DNA of 64,000 nucleotides from JBPYFK01 sp051984675 (GTDB lineage: Bacteria; Actinomycetota; Actinomycetes; Mycobacteriales; Pseudonocardiaceae). Made by a program: the position numbers and the translations under genes. The DNA lies in assembly GCA_051984675.1 (NCBI GenBank), contig JBPYFK010000167.1, positions 62,001 to 126,000 on the forward strand, in the 5' to 3' direction. Shown piece after piece: positions 51,747-60,989 of this stretch. The notes beneath the pieces were generated by a model. The model ran no database searches, was not told the origin of the DNA, and saw nothing but the letters and a program-made list of their open reading frames with translations. Positions within the stretch are counted from its first letter, which is position 1. The number at the start of each line of letters is the position of its first letter.

Positions 51747-52478
51747 GTGACCCGGTCACGACGGCGCGATACGAGGTCGTTGCCGACCCAGCTCGCGGAT
51801 GAGCTGCGCGAACGCATCGCCAGTGGGGAATGGCCCACCAGAACGCGGTTGCCCTCCGAACAGGAACTCGCGGCCGACTACGGAGTCAGCCGGCCGACGA
51901 TGCGCAGCGCGCTGCGGCGGTTGCAGGAAAGCGGAATCGTCCGCGTCCGCCACGGGGCCGGGACGTTCGTGACCGAGTCGGGCACCGCGATCCGCGCCGG
52001 GTTGCAGGAGCTTCGCTCAACGAGCCAGATCATCGCCGAGCAGGGGCACAGCTGCGACGTGGTGTACAAGACCAAGGAGACCCGTCCAGCGTCCGCGGAG
52101 GAGACCCAGCGGCTGCAACGCAACGCGCCGCCGCTGGTGCTGGCCTACGAGCGGGCCTTCATCGCCGACCTGAAACCGGTGGCGTTCGAGGAAGGAATCG
52201 TGGCCGCGGACCTGTTCCCGCAAGGGATCGACTTCGACGAGGTCACCGGGTCGATGTTCGACTTCCTCGAACCCCACGGGCTGTTGCCGGACCAGGCCGT
52301 GGCCGACGTCCAGGCGGTCATGGACTCCGACGTCGCCTGGGGGCCGAACAAGCCGGAACCTCCGGTGTATCTCTGCCTCGATCAAACACAGTTTCTCGCG
52401 ACGGGTACCGCTGTCACCTGGTCGCGCACCTACTTCGTCCAGGACCGCTTCCAGTTCCGCATTGTGCGGAGAAGCTGA
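51747..52478 (+). CDS. GntR family transcriptional regulator (HutC/UTRA type)
   Basis: 243 residues. N-terminal winged helix: LPTQLADELRERIASGEWPTRTRLPSEQELAADYGVSRPTMRSALRRLQESGIVRVRHGAGTFV, in the standard GntR order. C-terminal UTRA ligand domain includes LVLAYERAFIADLKPVAFEEGIV and TWSRTYFVQDRFQFRI. GGGAGAGG precedes GTG 51747. Its neighbour on the other side is the hut operon end (convergent), so it could respond to urocanate, but the divergent isomerase gene and the boxes make that gene the more likely target. Confidence 0.88.
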   Translation: MTRSRRRDTRSLPTQLADELRERIASGEWPTRTRLPSEQELAADYGVSRPTMRSALRRLQESGIVRVRHGAGTFVTESGTAIRAGLQELRSTSQIIAEQGHSCDVVYKTKETRPASAEETQRLQRNAPPLVLAYERAFIADLKPVAFEEGIVAADLFPQGIDFDEVTGSMFDFLEPHGLLPDQAVADVQAVMDSDVAWGPNKPEPPVYLCLDQTQFLATGTAVTWSRTYFVQDRFQFRIVRRS

Positions 52479-52495
52479 CAGGACGTTTCTGGGAG

Positions 52496-53656
52496 TCACA
52501 CGGCCCTGACTCCGGCCCGCCACACGGCGTGGGTGAGCGGCATTCCGGGCCGGTACGCCAGCCACGTCGTGCTGGGCGCGTCGAGCATGTGGACGTCCGC
52601 GCGGGCGCCCGGACGCAGGACGCCCACCGCTGCGTCGCCGCTCTCGCGGCGCAGCGCCCGCGCGCCACCCCAGGTGGCGGCCCGGACTGCTTCATCGATG
52701 CTCAGGCGCATCTGAAGCACCGCCGTAGCCACGCAGAACGCCATCGATGACGTGTAGGACGAGCCCGGGTTGCAGTTCGACGCCAGCGCCACCGTCGCCC
52801 CCGCGTCGAGCAATGCTCGGGCATCCGGCAACGGATGGCGAGTGGACAGGTCGCAGGCCGGCAACAGCGTGGCCACCGTCGACGAGCCGGCCAGGGCGTC
52901 CACATCGGACAGAGACAGGTACGTGCAGTGGTCGACGCTGGCGGCGCCCAACTCGACCGCCAGCCGCACACCCGGGCCGGTGGAGAGCTGGTTGCCGTGC
53001 ACTCGCAGCCCGAGTCCGGCTTCCGCGGCCGCCCGCAGCACCCGCCGCGACTGGTCGGCGTCAAAGGCACCCTGCTCGCAGAAGACGTCGACCCAGTCCA
53101 CGTGCTCGGCGACCGCGTCCAGCATCTCCCCAGCCACCAGGTCCACATAGGATTCCGCGGACCAGCCCTCCGGGACGAGGTGCGCACCGAGGAAGGTCAC
53201 CTCGTCCGCCTCCGCGCGGGCCAGCTTGGCGGCACGCAGCTCGTCGTCGACCGTGAGGCCGTAGCCGGTTTTCGTCTCCAAACAGGTCGTGCCCCCCGCG
53301 ACAGCTTCCGCGACGTGACGGCGCAGGTTCGCGGCGAGTTGCTCGTCGCCGGCGGCCCGTGTTTCCCGGACCGTGACGGCGATCCCTCCCGCCTGGTAGG
53401 GCTCGCCGGCCATCCGCGCGGCGAACTCGGCGGTACGGTCCCCGGCGAACACGAGGTGCGTGTGGCTGTCGACCCAGCCGGGCAGGACGGCACGCCCGTC
53501 CGCGTCCATCCGCTGGTCCGCTGGCGGTGCCTGTGACGACGGCCCGACCCAGCCGACCCGGTCACCGTCGAGGACGACGGCGGCGTCGGTGAGGGTGCCG
53601 AGCTCGTCGTCGTTGGTGCTCAGTTCTCCGATGCCGGTCAGCACGGTCGAGGTCAC
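52496..53656 (-). CDS. hutI: Imidazolonepropionase
   Basis: 386 residues; hydrolyses 4-imidazolone-5-propionate to N-formimino-L-glutamate, third step of histidine breakdown. Amidohydrolase metal motif DSHTHLVFAGDR, then ETKTGYGL, FLGAHLVPEGW, HGNQLSTGPGV and SNCNPGSSYTSSMAF. GTG 53656 overlaps the hutF stop (GTGA). Last gene of the hut operon. Confidence 0.95.
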   Translation of the reverse strand: MTSTVLTGIGELSTNDDELGTLTDAAVVLDGDRVGWVGPSSQAPPADQRMDADGRAVLPGWVDSHTHLVFAGDRTAEFAARMAGEPYQAGGIAVTVRETRAAGDEQLAANLRRHVAEAVAGGTTCLETKTGYGLTVDDELRAAKLARAEADEVTFLGAHLVPEGWSAESYVDLVAGEMLDAVAEHVDWVDVFCEQGAFDADQSRRVLRAAAEAGLGLRVHGNQLSTGPGVRLAVELGAASVDHCTYLSLSDVDALAGSSTVATLLPACDLSTRHPLPDARALLDAGATVALASNCNPGSSYTSSMAFCVATAVLQMRLSIDEAVRAATWGGARALRRESGDAAVGVLRPGARADVHMLDAPSTTWLAYRPGMPLTHAVWRAGVRAV

Positions 53657-54996
53657 AGCAACACCTCTTCGATGGCCGTCCGAAGTTTCCCGGCCACGTC
53701 GGGAACGCGCTGGTGGACGCCATCGTGCACGATGTGCTCACCGCCCACGACGACCTCGCGCACGTCACCGGCCCGCGCCACGAGAATCGCCGCCTCCGGC
53801 GGCACTCCGGCCAGCCGTGGGCTGCCCAGGTCGAGGCTGACCAGGTCGGCACGCGCGCCCGCACCGATCCACCCCGCGTCGTGCCATCCGAGCGCGCGGT
53901 GCCCGGCAGCCGTCGCCATCGCCAGCAGGTGGTCCTGGGCGAAGGCACCGCGCGTTTCGGTGGTCAGGCGGACCGCGGACTCCACGGCCTGAACTTCGCT
54001 GAACAGGTCGATCACGGTCTGCCCGTCGCTGCCGACCGACAGCGGTGACCCGGCCGTGGCGAGCGCGGCGACCGGGCCGATGCCGTCGGCCAGGTCCGCT
54101 TCCGTCGACGGGCACAAGCAGACACCGGTGCGGCTGTCGCCGAGCAACCCGACATCGGTGGCGGCGAGGTGGGTCGCGTGGACCGCCGTGGTGCCAGCGC
54201 CCAGTACTCCGTGCAGGTCGAGCAGCTCCGCCGGCGTGCACCCGTGGGCGGCCAGGCATGCGTCGTTTTCCGCGCGCTGCTCGGAAAGATGCAGGTGCAG
54301 CGGGGCTTTCGCCGCCGTGGCCCAGTCCCGGACCGCGGCGAAGGCGTTCACCGGAACGGCACGCACCGAGTGCAGCGCCGCGCCGAGCCGCACCCTTCCC
54401 TCGTCCTGCTGGGATGTTGTCTGGTCGGCGAACTGGCCGACGCGATCCAGCCACCCGTCGACGTCGCCGTCTCCAAACCGCAGTTGCACACCTTCCAAGG
54501 GTGTCGCGAACCCTCCCGTGAGGTAACAGGTGTCCAGCAGCGTCAGCCGGATTCCCGCATCCGCCGCCGCCTGCACGACCGCCGCGCTCATCTCGTTCGG
54601 GTCGTCGTAACGGACCCCTTCGGGGCCGTGGTGCAGGTAATGGAACTCCCCGACACAGGTGATTCCCGCCAGAGCCATCTCAGCGAACACGGCGGTGGCC
54701 AGCCGCCGGTAGCTGTCCGGCGTGAGCCCCTGCGCCACCGCGTACATCAGCTGCCGCCACGTCCAGAACGTGCCCCGCCCCTCGCTTGTCCGGCCGCGAA
54801 GGGCACGGTGGAACGCGTGCGAGTGCGCGTTGGCCGTCCCGGGAAGCGTCAGCCCGGGAAGCCGCCGCGCCCCGTCCGGCGGACCGTCCACAGTGGTCGT
54901 CGTGATGCGCCCGGTGCCGTCGACGTCGATGAGCACACCAGCACGCGGGCCGTCGGGTAGCCAGGCCCATTCGCACCAGAACGCCGTCTCCGTCAC
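53653..54996 (-). CDS. hutF: Formimidoylglutamate deiminase
   Basis: 447 residues; converts N-formimino-L-glutamate to N-formyl-L-glutamate and ammonia (the five-step hut route). TLPGTANAHSHAFHRALRG carries the metal His pair, GEFHYLHHGPEG another, and LHLHLSEQRAEN and CPSTEADLADGIGP complete the cytosine-deaminase-like fold. GTG 54996 overlaps the stop of the M20 gene by four bases. Confidence 0.94.
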   Translation of the reverse strand: MTETAFWCEWAWLPDGPRAGVLIDVDGTGRITTTTVDGPPDGARRLPGLTLPGTANAHSHAFHRALRGRTSEGRGTFWTWRQLMYAVAQGLTPDSYRRLATAVFAEMALAGITCVGEFHYLHHGPEGVRYDDPNEMSAAVVQAAADAGIRLTLLDTCYLTGGFATPLEGVQLRFGDGDVDGWLDRVGQFADQTTSQQDEGRVRLGAALHSVRAVPVNAFAAVRDWATAAKAPLHLHLSEQRAENDACLAAHGCTPAELLDLHGVLGAGTTAVHATHLAATDVGLLGDSRTGVCLCPSTEADLADGIGPVAALATAGSPLSVGSDGQTVIDLFSEVQAVESAVRLTTETRGAFAQDHLLAMATAAGHRALGWHDAGWIGAGARADLVSLDLGSPRLAGVPPEAAILVARAGDVREVVVGGEHIVHDGVHQRVPDVAGKLRTAIEEVLL

Positions 54997-56225
54997 AGGG
55001 TTCCTCCGCTCTGGCAGGCGAGGTGCTCCAGGACGCGGGCGAGCGCCGCCGCGCCCGCGTCACAGTCGTCGGACTCGGCGTGCTCCTCGGGTGCGTGGCT
55101 GACACCGGTGGGGTTGCGCACGAAGAGCATCGCGGTCGGTTTCCGTGCCGCGACGATGCCGGCGTCGTGACCGGCGCCGGTCTCCAGCAGCGGCGCGCCG
55201 TCGAGCACGGCGGACAGCTCGTCCCGGAGCACCGGGTCGAACAGCGTCTCGGCCAGGAAGGACTCTTCGAAGATCTCCACCGAACAACCCTCCTCCGCAG
55301 CGCTGAGCCGGGCGGCCTCGGTGATCTCCTCAACCAGCGCGCGGGCTTGCGCCGCGCTGGCGGCCCGCGCGTCCAACCACAGGTCCACCGTGGACGCGAT
55401 CACGTTCGTGCCGCCCGGGTTTGGTACCAGCCGACCGACCGTACCCACGGCGGGGCTCCGGGCCGTACTCTTCCGGGCCGCACTCGTCCGGGCAGCAATC
55501 ACTAGCTCGGCCGCTGGCACCATCGGGTCACGCCGGTCCTCCAGCCGCGTCGTGCCCGCGTGGTTGCCGGCGCCGGCGAACCGCAGCCGCCACCGGCCGT
55601 GCGCGAGGATCGACGATGCCACGGCCACCGGACGCTGGAGGTCCGCGAGCCCGCGCCCCTGCTCGACGTGCAACTCGACGAACCGGCCGATGCGCGCCAA
55701 CGTGTCGTCATCCGGGCCGGCGCGTTCGGGCTCGAACCCGGCCGAGCGCATCGCCTCGGCGAAGGTCACGCCGTCCCGGTCGCGCAGCCCCAACGCGCGA
55801 TCCGCGCTGATCCCGCCGGTGAGCAACCGCGATCCCAGGCAGGGGACGCCGAACCGGCCGCCCTCCTCCTCGGCGCAGACCACGAGCGCCAGCGGCCGGT
55901 CCAGCGATCGGTTGGTCGCGCGCAGCAGATCCACCGCCGCGAGCGCGCTGGCCACGCCCAGCGGCCCGTCGAAGGCGCCCCCGCCGGGCACGGAGTCGAG
56001 ATGGCTTCCGGTGACCACCGCGTCCGGCCCTGGTTCTCCCCACCATGCCCAGAGGTTCGCGTTGCGGTCCGTGGTGACCTCCAGCCCCCGGGATCTCGCC
56101 TGCTCGGCGAACCACTCCCGCAGCTGGAGCTCGGCACCGTCGAACACGTGCCGGGAATAGCCGCCCCGCCGGCGATCCCGCCCGACGTCGTCGATCGTCC
56201 CCAGCAGCTCGCTCGCCGTCGCCAC
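54993..56225 (-). CDS. M20 family amidohydrolase (allantoate/N-carbamoyl-amino-acid hydrolase-like) in the hut operon
   Basis: 410 residues. Dimetal hydrolase of the M20/AllC/HyuC group: VVTGSHLDSVPGGGAFDGPLGVASALAAV, VVCAEEEGGRFGVPCLGSRL, ELHVEQGRGL, RWRLRFAGAGNHAGTTRLEDRRDP and ETGAGHDAGIVA. The canonical last enzyme after HutF is HutG, N-formylglutamate deformylase; no HutG homolog is present and this gene lies exactly in its place. It is therefore a candidate N-formylglutamate hydrolase (inference). From memory, Streptomyces hut loci contain a similar 'allantoate amidohydrolase'. Confidence 0.88.
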   Translation of the reverse strand: MATASELLGTIDDVGRDRRRGGYSRHVFDGAELQLREWFAEQARSRGLEVTTDRNANLWAWWGEPGPDAVVTGSHLDSVPGGGAFDGPLGVASALAAVDLLRATNRSLDRPLALVVCAEEEGGRFGVPCLGSRLLTGGISADRALGLRDRDGVTFAEAMRSAGFEPERAGPDDDTLARIGRFVELHVEQGRGLADLQRPVAVASSILAHGRWRLRFAGAGNHAGTTRLEDRRDPMVPAAELVIAARTSAARKSTARSPAVGTVGRLVPNPGGTNVIASTVDLWLDARAASAAQARALVEEITEAARLSAAEEGCSVEIFEESFLAETLFDPVLRDELSAVLDGAPLLETGAGHDAGIVAARKPTAMLFVRNPTGVSHAPEEHAESDDCDAGAAALARVLEHLACQSGGTL

Positions 56226-56228
56226 GGC

Positions 56229-57896
56229 TCACTCCCCCCGCTCGCCGAGCCGCGGAACGTGGACGCCGCGCTCGGCGGCGACCTCGCGGGCACGCTCGTA
56301 GCCGGCGTCGACGTGCCGCAACACCCCGGTCGCCGGGTCGTTGGTCAGCACGCGCTCCAGCTTGCGGGCCGCCAGCTCGGTGCCGTCGGCGACCGTGACC
56401 TGGCCGGCATGCAGGGACTTCCCGATGCCGACCCCGCCGCCGTGATGCACCGACACCCACGTCGCACCGGACGCGGTGTTCACCAGCGCGTTGAGCAGCG
56501 GCCAGTCCGCGATGGCGTCCGACCCGTCCGCCATGCCCTCGGTCTCCCGGTAGGGCGAGGCCACCGAGCCGCAGTCGAGGTGGTCCCGGCCGAGCACGAC
56601 GGGCGCCTTCAGTTCCCCGGAGGCCACCATGTCGTTGAAGCGCAGCGCCGCCCGGTCGCGTTCGCCGTAGCCGAGCCAGCAGATGCGCGCCGGCAGCCCC
56701 TGGAAGGACACCTTCTCGCCGGCGAGCTTGATCCAGCGGGCGAGATGCTCGTTGTCGCCGAACTCCTCCAGCACCGCCCGGTCCGTCGCGGCGATGTCGG
56801 CGGGATCACCGGACAGCGCCGCCCACCGGAACGGGCCCTTGCCCTCGCAGAACAGCGGCCGGATGTAGGCGGGGACGAACCCGGGGTAGTCGAAGGCCCG
56901 CTCGTAGCCGCCGAGCTGGGCTTCGGCGCGCAACGAGTTGCCGTAGTCGAAGACTTCGGCGCCAGCGTCGAGGAATCCGACCAGGGCCCCCACGTGCTCG
57001 GCCATGGAAGCACGGGCGCGCTCGGTGAACTCGTCGGGCTTGCGGACCGCGTAGTCGTGCCAGTCCTCAACCGGCACACCCACGGGCAGGTAGGCGAGCG
57101 GATCGTGCGCGGACGTCTGGTCGGTGACGATGTCCACTTCGACACCGCGCCGAAGCAGCTCCGGCAGCACCTCGGCGGCGTTGCCGATGACACCGACCGA
57201 GTGGGCATGGCGCTGCGCTTTCGCCCGCACGACCCGGTCCACCGCGCTGTCGAGGTCGTCGGCGATCTCGTCGAGGTAGCCGCTTTCCACGCGCCGCCGC
57301 GCCCGCTCCGGGTCGCACTCGACGACGAGCACCGCGCCTTCGTTCATGGTGACCGCCAGCGGTTGGGCGCCGCCCATCCCGCCCAGACCGGCGGTGACCG
57401 TGAGCGTCCCGGCGAGGCTGCCGCCGAACCGGCGCGCCGCCACCGCGCCGAACGTTTCGTACGTTCCCTGCAAGATGCCTTGGGTGCCGATGTAGATCCA
57501 CGACCCGGCGGTCATCTGCCCGTACATCGTCAGGCCGAGGGCGTCCAGGCGGCGGAACTCGGGCCAGCTGGCCCAGTCCGGGACGAGGTTGGCGTTGGCG
57601 ATGAGCACGCGCGGCGCCCATTCGTGCGTGCTCAGCACGCCGACCGGCTTGCCGGACTGCACCAGCAGCGTCTCGTCCTCGCGTAACGCGGTCAATTCAC
57701 GCGTGATCGCGTCGAAGCATTCCCAGGTCCGGGCGGCCTTTCCGGTGCCGCCGTAGACGACCAGGTCGTCCGGGCGCTCGGCCACGGCCGGGTCGAGGTT
57801 GTTGTGCAACATCCGCAACGGCGCCTCGGTGCTCCAGCTCCGGGCGGTCAGCTCGGTCCCGCGCGCCGCACGCACGGTTCGGGCTCCAGCGCTCAC
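56229..57896 (-). CDS. hutU: Urocanate hydratase
   Basis: 555 residues; hydrates urocanate to imidazolonepropionate using NAD as an electrophile. PLRMLHNNLDPAVAERPDDLVVYGGTGKAAR and LLVQSGKPVGVL at the N-terminus, TVTAGLGGMGGAQPLAVTM (NAD binding), DQTSAHDPLAYLPVG, GKGPFRWAALSGDP and VSVHHGGGVGIGKSLHAG are all diagnostic. GTG 57896 has GGAGGG upstream; ATG 57908 lies within that site. Follows hutH by 35 bases. Confidence 0.96.
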   Translation of the reverse strand: MSAGARTVRAARGTELTARSWSTEAPLRMLHNNLDPAVAERPDDLVVYGGTGKAARTWECFDAITRELTALREDETLLVQSGKPVGVLSTHEWAPRVLIANANLVPDWASWPEFRRLDALGLTMYGQMTAGSWIYIGTQGILQGTYETFGAVAARRFGGSLAGTLTVTAGLGGMGGAQPLAVTMNEGAVLVVECDPERARRRVESGYLDEIADDLDSAVDRVVRAKAQRHAHSVGVIGNAAEVLPELLRRGVEVDIVTDQTSAHDPLAYLPVGVPVEDWHDYAVRKPDEFTERARASMAEHVGALVGFLDAGAEVFDYGNSLRAEAQLGGYERAFDYPGFVPAYIRPLFCEGKGPFRWAALSGDPADIAATDRAVLEEFGDNEHLARWIKLAGEKVSFQGLPARICWLGYGERDRAALRFNDMVASGELKAPVVLGRDHLDCGSVASPYRETEGMADGSDAIADWPLLNALVNTASGATWVSVHHGGGVGIGKSLHAGQVTVADGTELAARKLERVLTNDPATGVLRHVDAGYERAREVAAERGVHVPRLGERGE

Positions 57897-57931
57897 AGTA
57901 CCCTCCATATTCCACTGTGGACGGACAGTTT

Positions 57932-59482
57932 CTAGAGATGCGCGGCCACCGCTTCGCGCACGGCCCCGGAGCGGATCAGCTCCTCGGCGGCGGCGATCTC
58001 GGGCGCCATGTGCCGGTCCGGGCCGGGACCGGCGACGCGGGTGCGCAGCAGATCCAGCACAGCGGCCGTCGCGGGGGCTGGGCGCAACGGTGCCCGCAGG
58101 TCGAGAGCACGCGCGGCCGTGAGCAGCTCGACGGCCAGCACCGTGCGCAGCCCCTCCACCGCTCGCCGGAGCTTGCGTGCCGCCGACCACCCCATCGACA
58201 CGTGGTCCTCCTGCATCGCGCTGGTCGGGATCGAGTCCACCGACGCCGGAACCGCGAGCCGCTTGAGGTCCGCGACCACCCCGGCCTGGGTGTAGTGCGC
58301 GATCATGTGCCCGGAGTCGACCCCGGGGTCCTCCGCGAGGAACGCCGGCAACCCGTGCGAGCGCGCGGTGTCGAGCATCCGGTCGGTGCGCCGCTCCGCC
58401 ATGGAGGCCACGTCCGCCAGCGGGATCGCCAGGAAGTCCAGCGCATACGCCAGCGGAGCGCCGTGGAAGTTGCCGTTGGACTCCACCCGACCGTCGTCGA
58501 GCACGACCGGGTTGTCGATCGCCGCCGCCAGCTCCCGGTCCGCGACGGCGTCGGCGTGCGCGATGGCGTCCCGGGCCGCGCCGTGCACCTGCGGAGCGCA
58601 CCGAAGCGAGTACGCGTCCTGCACGCGGGTGCAGTCCGGGCCGCGATGGCTGGCCACGATCTCCGAACGGGTGAGCGCGGCGTGCATCCGCGCCGCCGAC
58701 ACGGCCTGCCCGGGATGCGGGCGCAGCGCCTGCAGGTCAGCCGCGAACACCCGGTCGGTGCCCAGCAGCGCCTCCACGCTCATCGCGGCCGTCACGTCCG
58801 CGATGTCCAGCAACTCGGCGAAGTCGCGTGCGGCGAGCACCAGCATGCCCAGCATGCCGTCGGTGCCGTTTGTCAGCGCCAGCCCCTCCTTCTCCGCCAG
58901 CACCACCGGCTCGATGCCGGCCTCCGCCAAGGCTTCCGCAGCCGGCCGGCGCCGCCCTCCGGCAGCCAGCACCTCGCCTTCGCCGGTGAGGGTCAGCGCG
59001 ACCGAAGCCAGCGGTGCGAGATCACCGGAGCACCCGAGCGAGCCGTACTCGTGCACGACCGGAACGATGCCCGCGTTGAGCAGCGCGACCAGCCCGTGTG
59101 CGGTCTCCGGCCGGACGCCGGTGTGTCCGGTGGCGATGGTATGCAGCCGCAACAGCGCCAGCGCGCGGACGACCTCTTCTTCCACCGCCGCGCCCGCGCC
59201 GGCCGCGTGCGACCGGGTCAGGGACTGCTGCAACGCGGCGCGCCGGTCATCGGCGATGTAGCGCACCGCAAGGGCGCCGAATCCGGTCGACACCCCGTAC
59301 ACCGGGCGCTCGTCCGCGGCCAGCGCGTCGATGTGCTTGCGGGTGGCCGCGATGCCGCGCTCGGCGGGCGCGGTGAGTTCGACACGGGCGTGCCCGCGCG
59401 CCACCGCCAGAACGTCGTCCCTGGTCAGCGGTTCTGGACCCACGGCGACGACAGGACGCTCAGGGATGGTTGCTGCCTCCAT
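57932..59482 (-). CDS. hutH: Histidine ammonia-lyase
   Basis: 516 residues; removes ammonia from L-histidine to give urocanate. YGVSTGFGALA, SLTRSHAAGAG, the MIO loop GSLGCSGDLAPLAS (151-153 read C-S-G), EGLALTNGTDGMLGML, QDAYSLRCAPQVHGA and GNFHGAPLAYALDFLAI are present. The MIO cofactor normally forms from Ala-Ser-Gly; here Ala is replaced by Cys, which I recall also for Streptomyces HutH. First gene of the hut operon; ATG 59482. Confidence 0.95.
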   Translation of the reverse strand: MEAATIPERPVVAVGPEPLTRDDVLAVARGHARVELTAPAERGIAATRKHIDALAADERPVYGVSTGFGALAVRYIADDRRAALQQSLTRSHAAGAGAAVEEEVVRALALLRLHTIATGHTGVRPETAHGLVALLNAGIVPVVHEYGSLGCSGDLAPLASVALTLTGEGEVLAAGGRRRPAAEALAEAGIEPVVLAEKEGLALTNGTDGMLGMLVLAARDFAELLDIADVTAAMSVEALLGTDRVFAADLQALRPHPGQAVSAARMHAALTRSEIVASHRGPDCTRVQDAYSLRCAPQVHGAARDAIAHADAVADRELAAAIDNPVVLDDGRVESNGNFHGAPLAYALDFLAIPLADVASMAERRTDRMLDTARSHGLPAFLAEDPGVDSGHMIAHYTQAGVVADLKRLAVPASVDSIPTSAMQEDHVSMGWSAARKLRRAVEGLRTVLAVELLTAARALDLRAPLRPAPATAAVLDLLRTRVAGPGPDRHMAPEIAAAEELIRSGAVREAVAAHL

Positions 59483-59527
59483 GCATCCATACCAGCGCGC
59501 GAGGTGGCGACGCAGAAGCCCGCGTAG

Positions 59528-59557
59528 AGTGAGACTGTCTGGGATACCAGACACTCA
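59528..59557. promoter_or_regulatory. Operator-like palindrome between hutH and the IclR gene
   Basis: GTCTGG-GATA-CCAGAC at 59537-59552, perfect 6-base arms with a 4-base centre, inside an outer GTGAG / CTCAC pair. It lies 20-odd bases before the IclR GTG and in the hutH promoter region, so it is a good candidate site for the adjacent regulator. Confidence 0.65.
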
Positions 59558-59575
59558 CCACCCGGGGGGTCAGAC

Positions 59576-60358
59576 GTGGGCGCCAGCAGCGACATCCCCG
59601 CGCTCCGGCGCGGGCTGGGCATCCTGCGCACGCTGGCCGCCCGGCCAGGGCCGGTGTCGGCCGGGGTCATCGCCCGCGAGTTGGGCCTGCCTCGATCCAC
59701 GACGTACCACCTGCTCTCCGAACTGGCCGCCGCCGGTTTCGTGACACACCTGCCCGAGGAACGCCGGTATGGGCTGGGCATGGCCGCCTTCGAACTCGGT
59801 TCGGCCTATCTGCGCCACGACCCGCTGGAACGGCTGGCGGGCCCGCTGCTGCGGAGGCTGGTGGACCGGCTGGACCGCCCGGCACACCTCGGCGTCCTGC
59901 ACGGCAACGAGTCGCTGTACCTGATCAAGGAGCGCCCCTCCCGACCCCAGACGCTCGTCACCGACGTCGGCGTCCGGCTCCCTGCCCAGGTCACGGCGTC
60001 GGGCCGGGCGATCCTGGCGCACCTGCCGGCGACGCACGTGCGTGCGCTGTTCCCGGGCGCCAGCAGCTTCGTGCTCCGCACCGATCGCGGTCCGCGCGAC
60101 CTTCCCGAGCTGCGCCGCAAGCTCGCCGACGAGCTGCGGCGCGGCTGGGCCGTCGAGGACGGCTACGTCACGGCCGGCTTCGCGTCGGTCGCCTGCCCGG
60201 CGTTCGACCACGCCGGCCGCCCGATCGCCTCGATCAGCCTCACCTTCCGGCACCGCTGCGACACCGACGGGGGCACGGAATGCGGACAGACCTGGCCCGA
60301 GATCGCCGAGCACGTGCGGGAAACCGCCGCCGAACTCACCCGCCGCATCCGGGTCTGA
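59576..60358 (+). CDS. IclR family transcriptional regulator, probable hut repressor
   Basis: 260 residues. N-terminal winged helix PALRRGLGILRTLAARPGPVSAGVIARELGLPRSTTYHLLSELAAAGFVTHLPEERRYGLG, then the IclR ligand domain (HLGVLHGNESLYLIKERP, LPAQVTASGRAILAHLP, AFDHAGRPIASISLTF). GTG 59576 follows a GGGGGG stretch. Divergent from hutH, with a perfect palindrome between; control of the histidine operon in response to urocanate or histidine is the simplest reading. Confidence 0.88.
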   Translation: MGASSDIPALRRGLGILRTLAARPGPVSAGVIARELGLPRSTTYHLLSELAAAGFVTHLPEERRYGLGMAAFELGSAYLRHDPLERLAGPLLRRLVDRLDRPAHLGVLHGNESLYLIKERPSRPQTLVTDVGVRLPAQVTASGRAILAHLPATHVRALFPGASSFVLRTDRGPRDLPELRRKLADELRRGWAVEDGYVTAGFASVACPAFDHAGRPIASISLTFRHRCDTDGGTECGQTWPEIAEHVRETAAELTRRIRV

Positions 60359-60436
60359 ACACTCTGAACGCGCTCTCTGAAGCGCGGCATCCATCCACAG
60401 TGCTCTGTCGCTTGAGGACGGTCTGTACCGGTTCCG

Positions 60437-60850
60437 CTACTGCCCGCAATCCTCTGCCTCGGCCCAAAGCTCCTCATCCACCTGGTACCCGGCAGCTCTG
60501 ATCGCGGCTACGGTGCGTCGCAGCTCGCAGGACTCCTCACCGGCTTCGGACTCGTCGCCCTCCGGCACGTGATGGATGAACCCGCCCGCGATGTCCCGGC
60601 AAAACGCCGCGTACTCGCGGGTGTGCAGGATGAACATGTGCCAGCCGATGTCGACCGCGGGGCTGGGAACGAGTGACTGGCCACGGTTTCGGGCGCACGC
60701 CGCGAGGAACGCGAGCGCCTGGTCGACGACGCGTTCGGCGAACCGCCGATCGGCACCCCGCTCGTGCACGATGTGCCGCGTTAACCGCTCGAAGAGGCCC
60801 TCGGTAACCAGAGATCGAGCCGAAACCGCGCCCGGCGTGACTGTGGCCAT
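60437..60850 (-). CDS. Small protein with WHxFILHTREYaaFC motif, unknown function
   Basis: 137 residues. Conserved-looking centre DIGWHMFILHTREYAAFCRDIAGGFIHHVPEGDE, rich in His and aromatic residues, suggests metal binding. It recalls from memory the actinobacterial relatives of 'glycine-rich domain-containing' proteins, whose core has a similar DxxWHxHI/L pattern; no Gly-rich domain is present here. N-terminal half is helical. GGGAGAG five bases before ATG 60850 fixes the start. Function unknown. Confidence 0.65.
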   Translation of the reverse strand: MATVTPGAVSARSLVTEGLFERLTRHIVHERGADRRFAERVVDQALAFLAACARNRGQSLVPSPAVDIGWHMFILHTREYAAFCRDIAGGFIHHVPEGDESEAGEESCELRRTVAAIRAAGYQVDEELWAEAEDCGQ

Positions 60851-60989
60851 GGAACTCTCCCCCACTGATAGGCGTGCCTGGGCCTGTCATCAGACGGCCG
60901 CCGGCCGTCGACCCGGCATGGCCAGCGTCACTCGGTGCATCCACCCCAGCACCCCGGCAGTAACCCAAAGGGGTGAAAAACCCGAGCGG

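Noticed and set aside
55560..57686. 708-codon plus-strand open frame across the M20 and hutU genes
   Set aside because: Spans two real genes on the other strand and carries no motif.
57917..59527. 536-codon plus-strand open frame opposite hutH
   Set aside because: Antisense shadow; hutH is intact with MIO loop and other motifs.
60893..60909. GACGGCC/GGCCGTC hairpin as a terminator
   Set aside because: Only 7-base arms with a 3-base loop in very G+C-rich DNA; expected by chance and wrongly placed upstream of a gene start.
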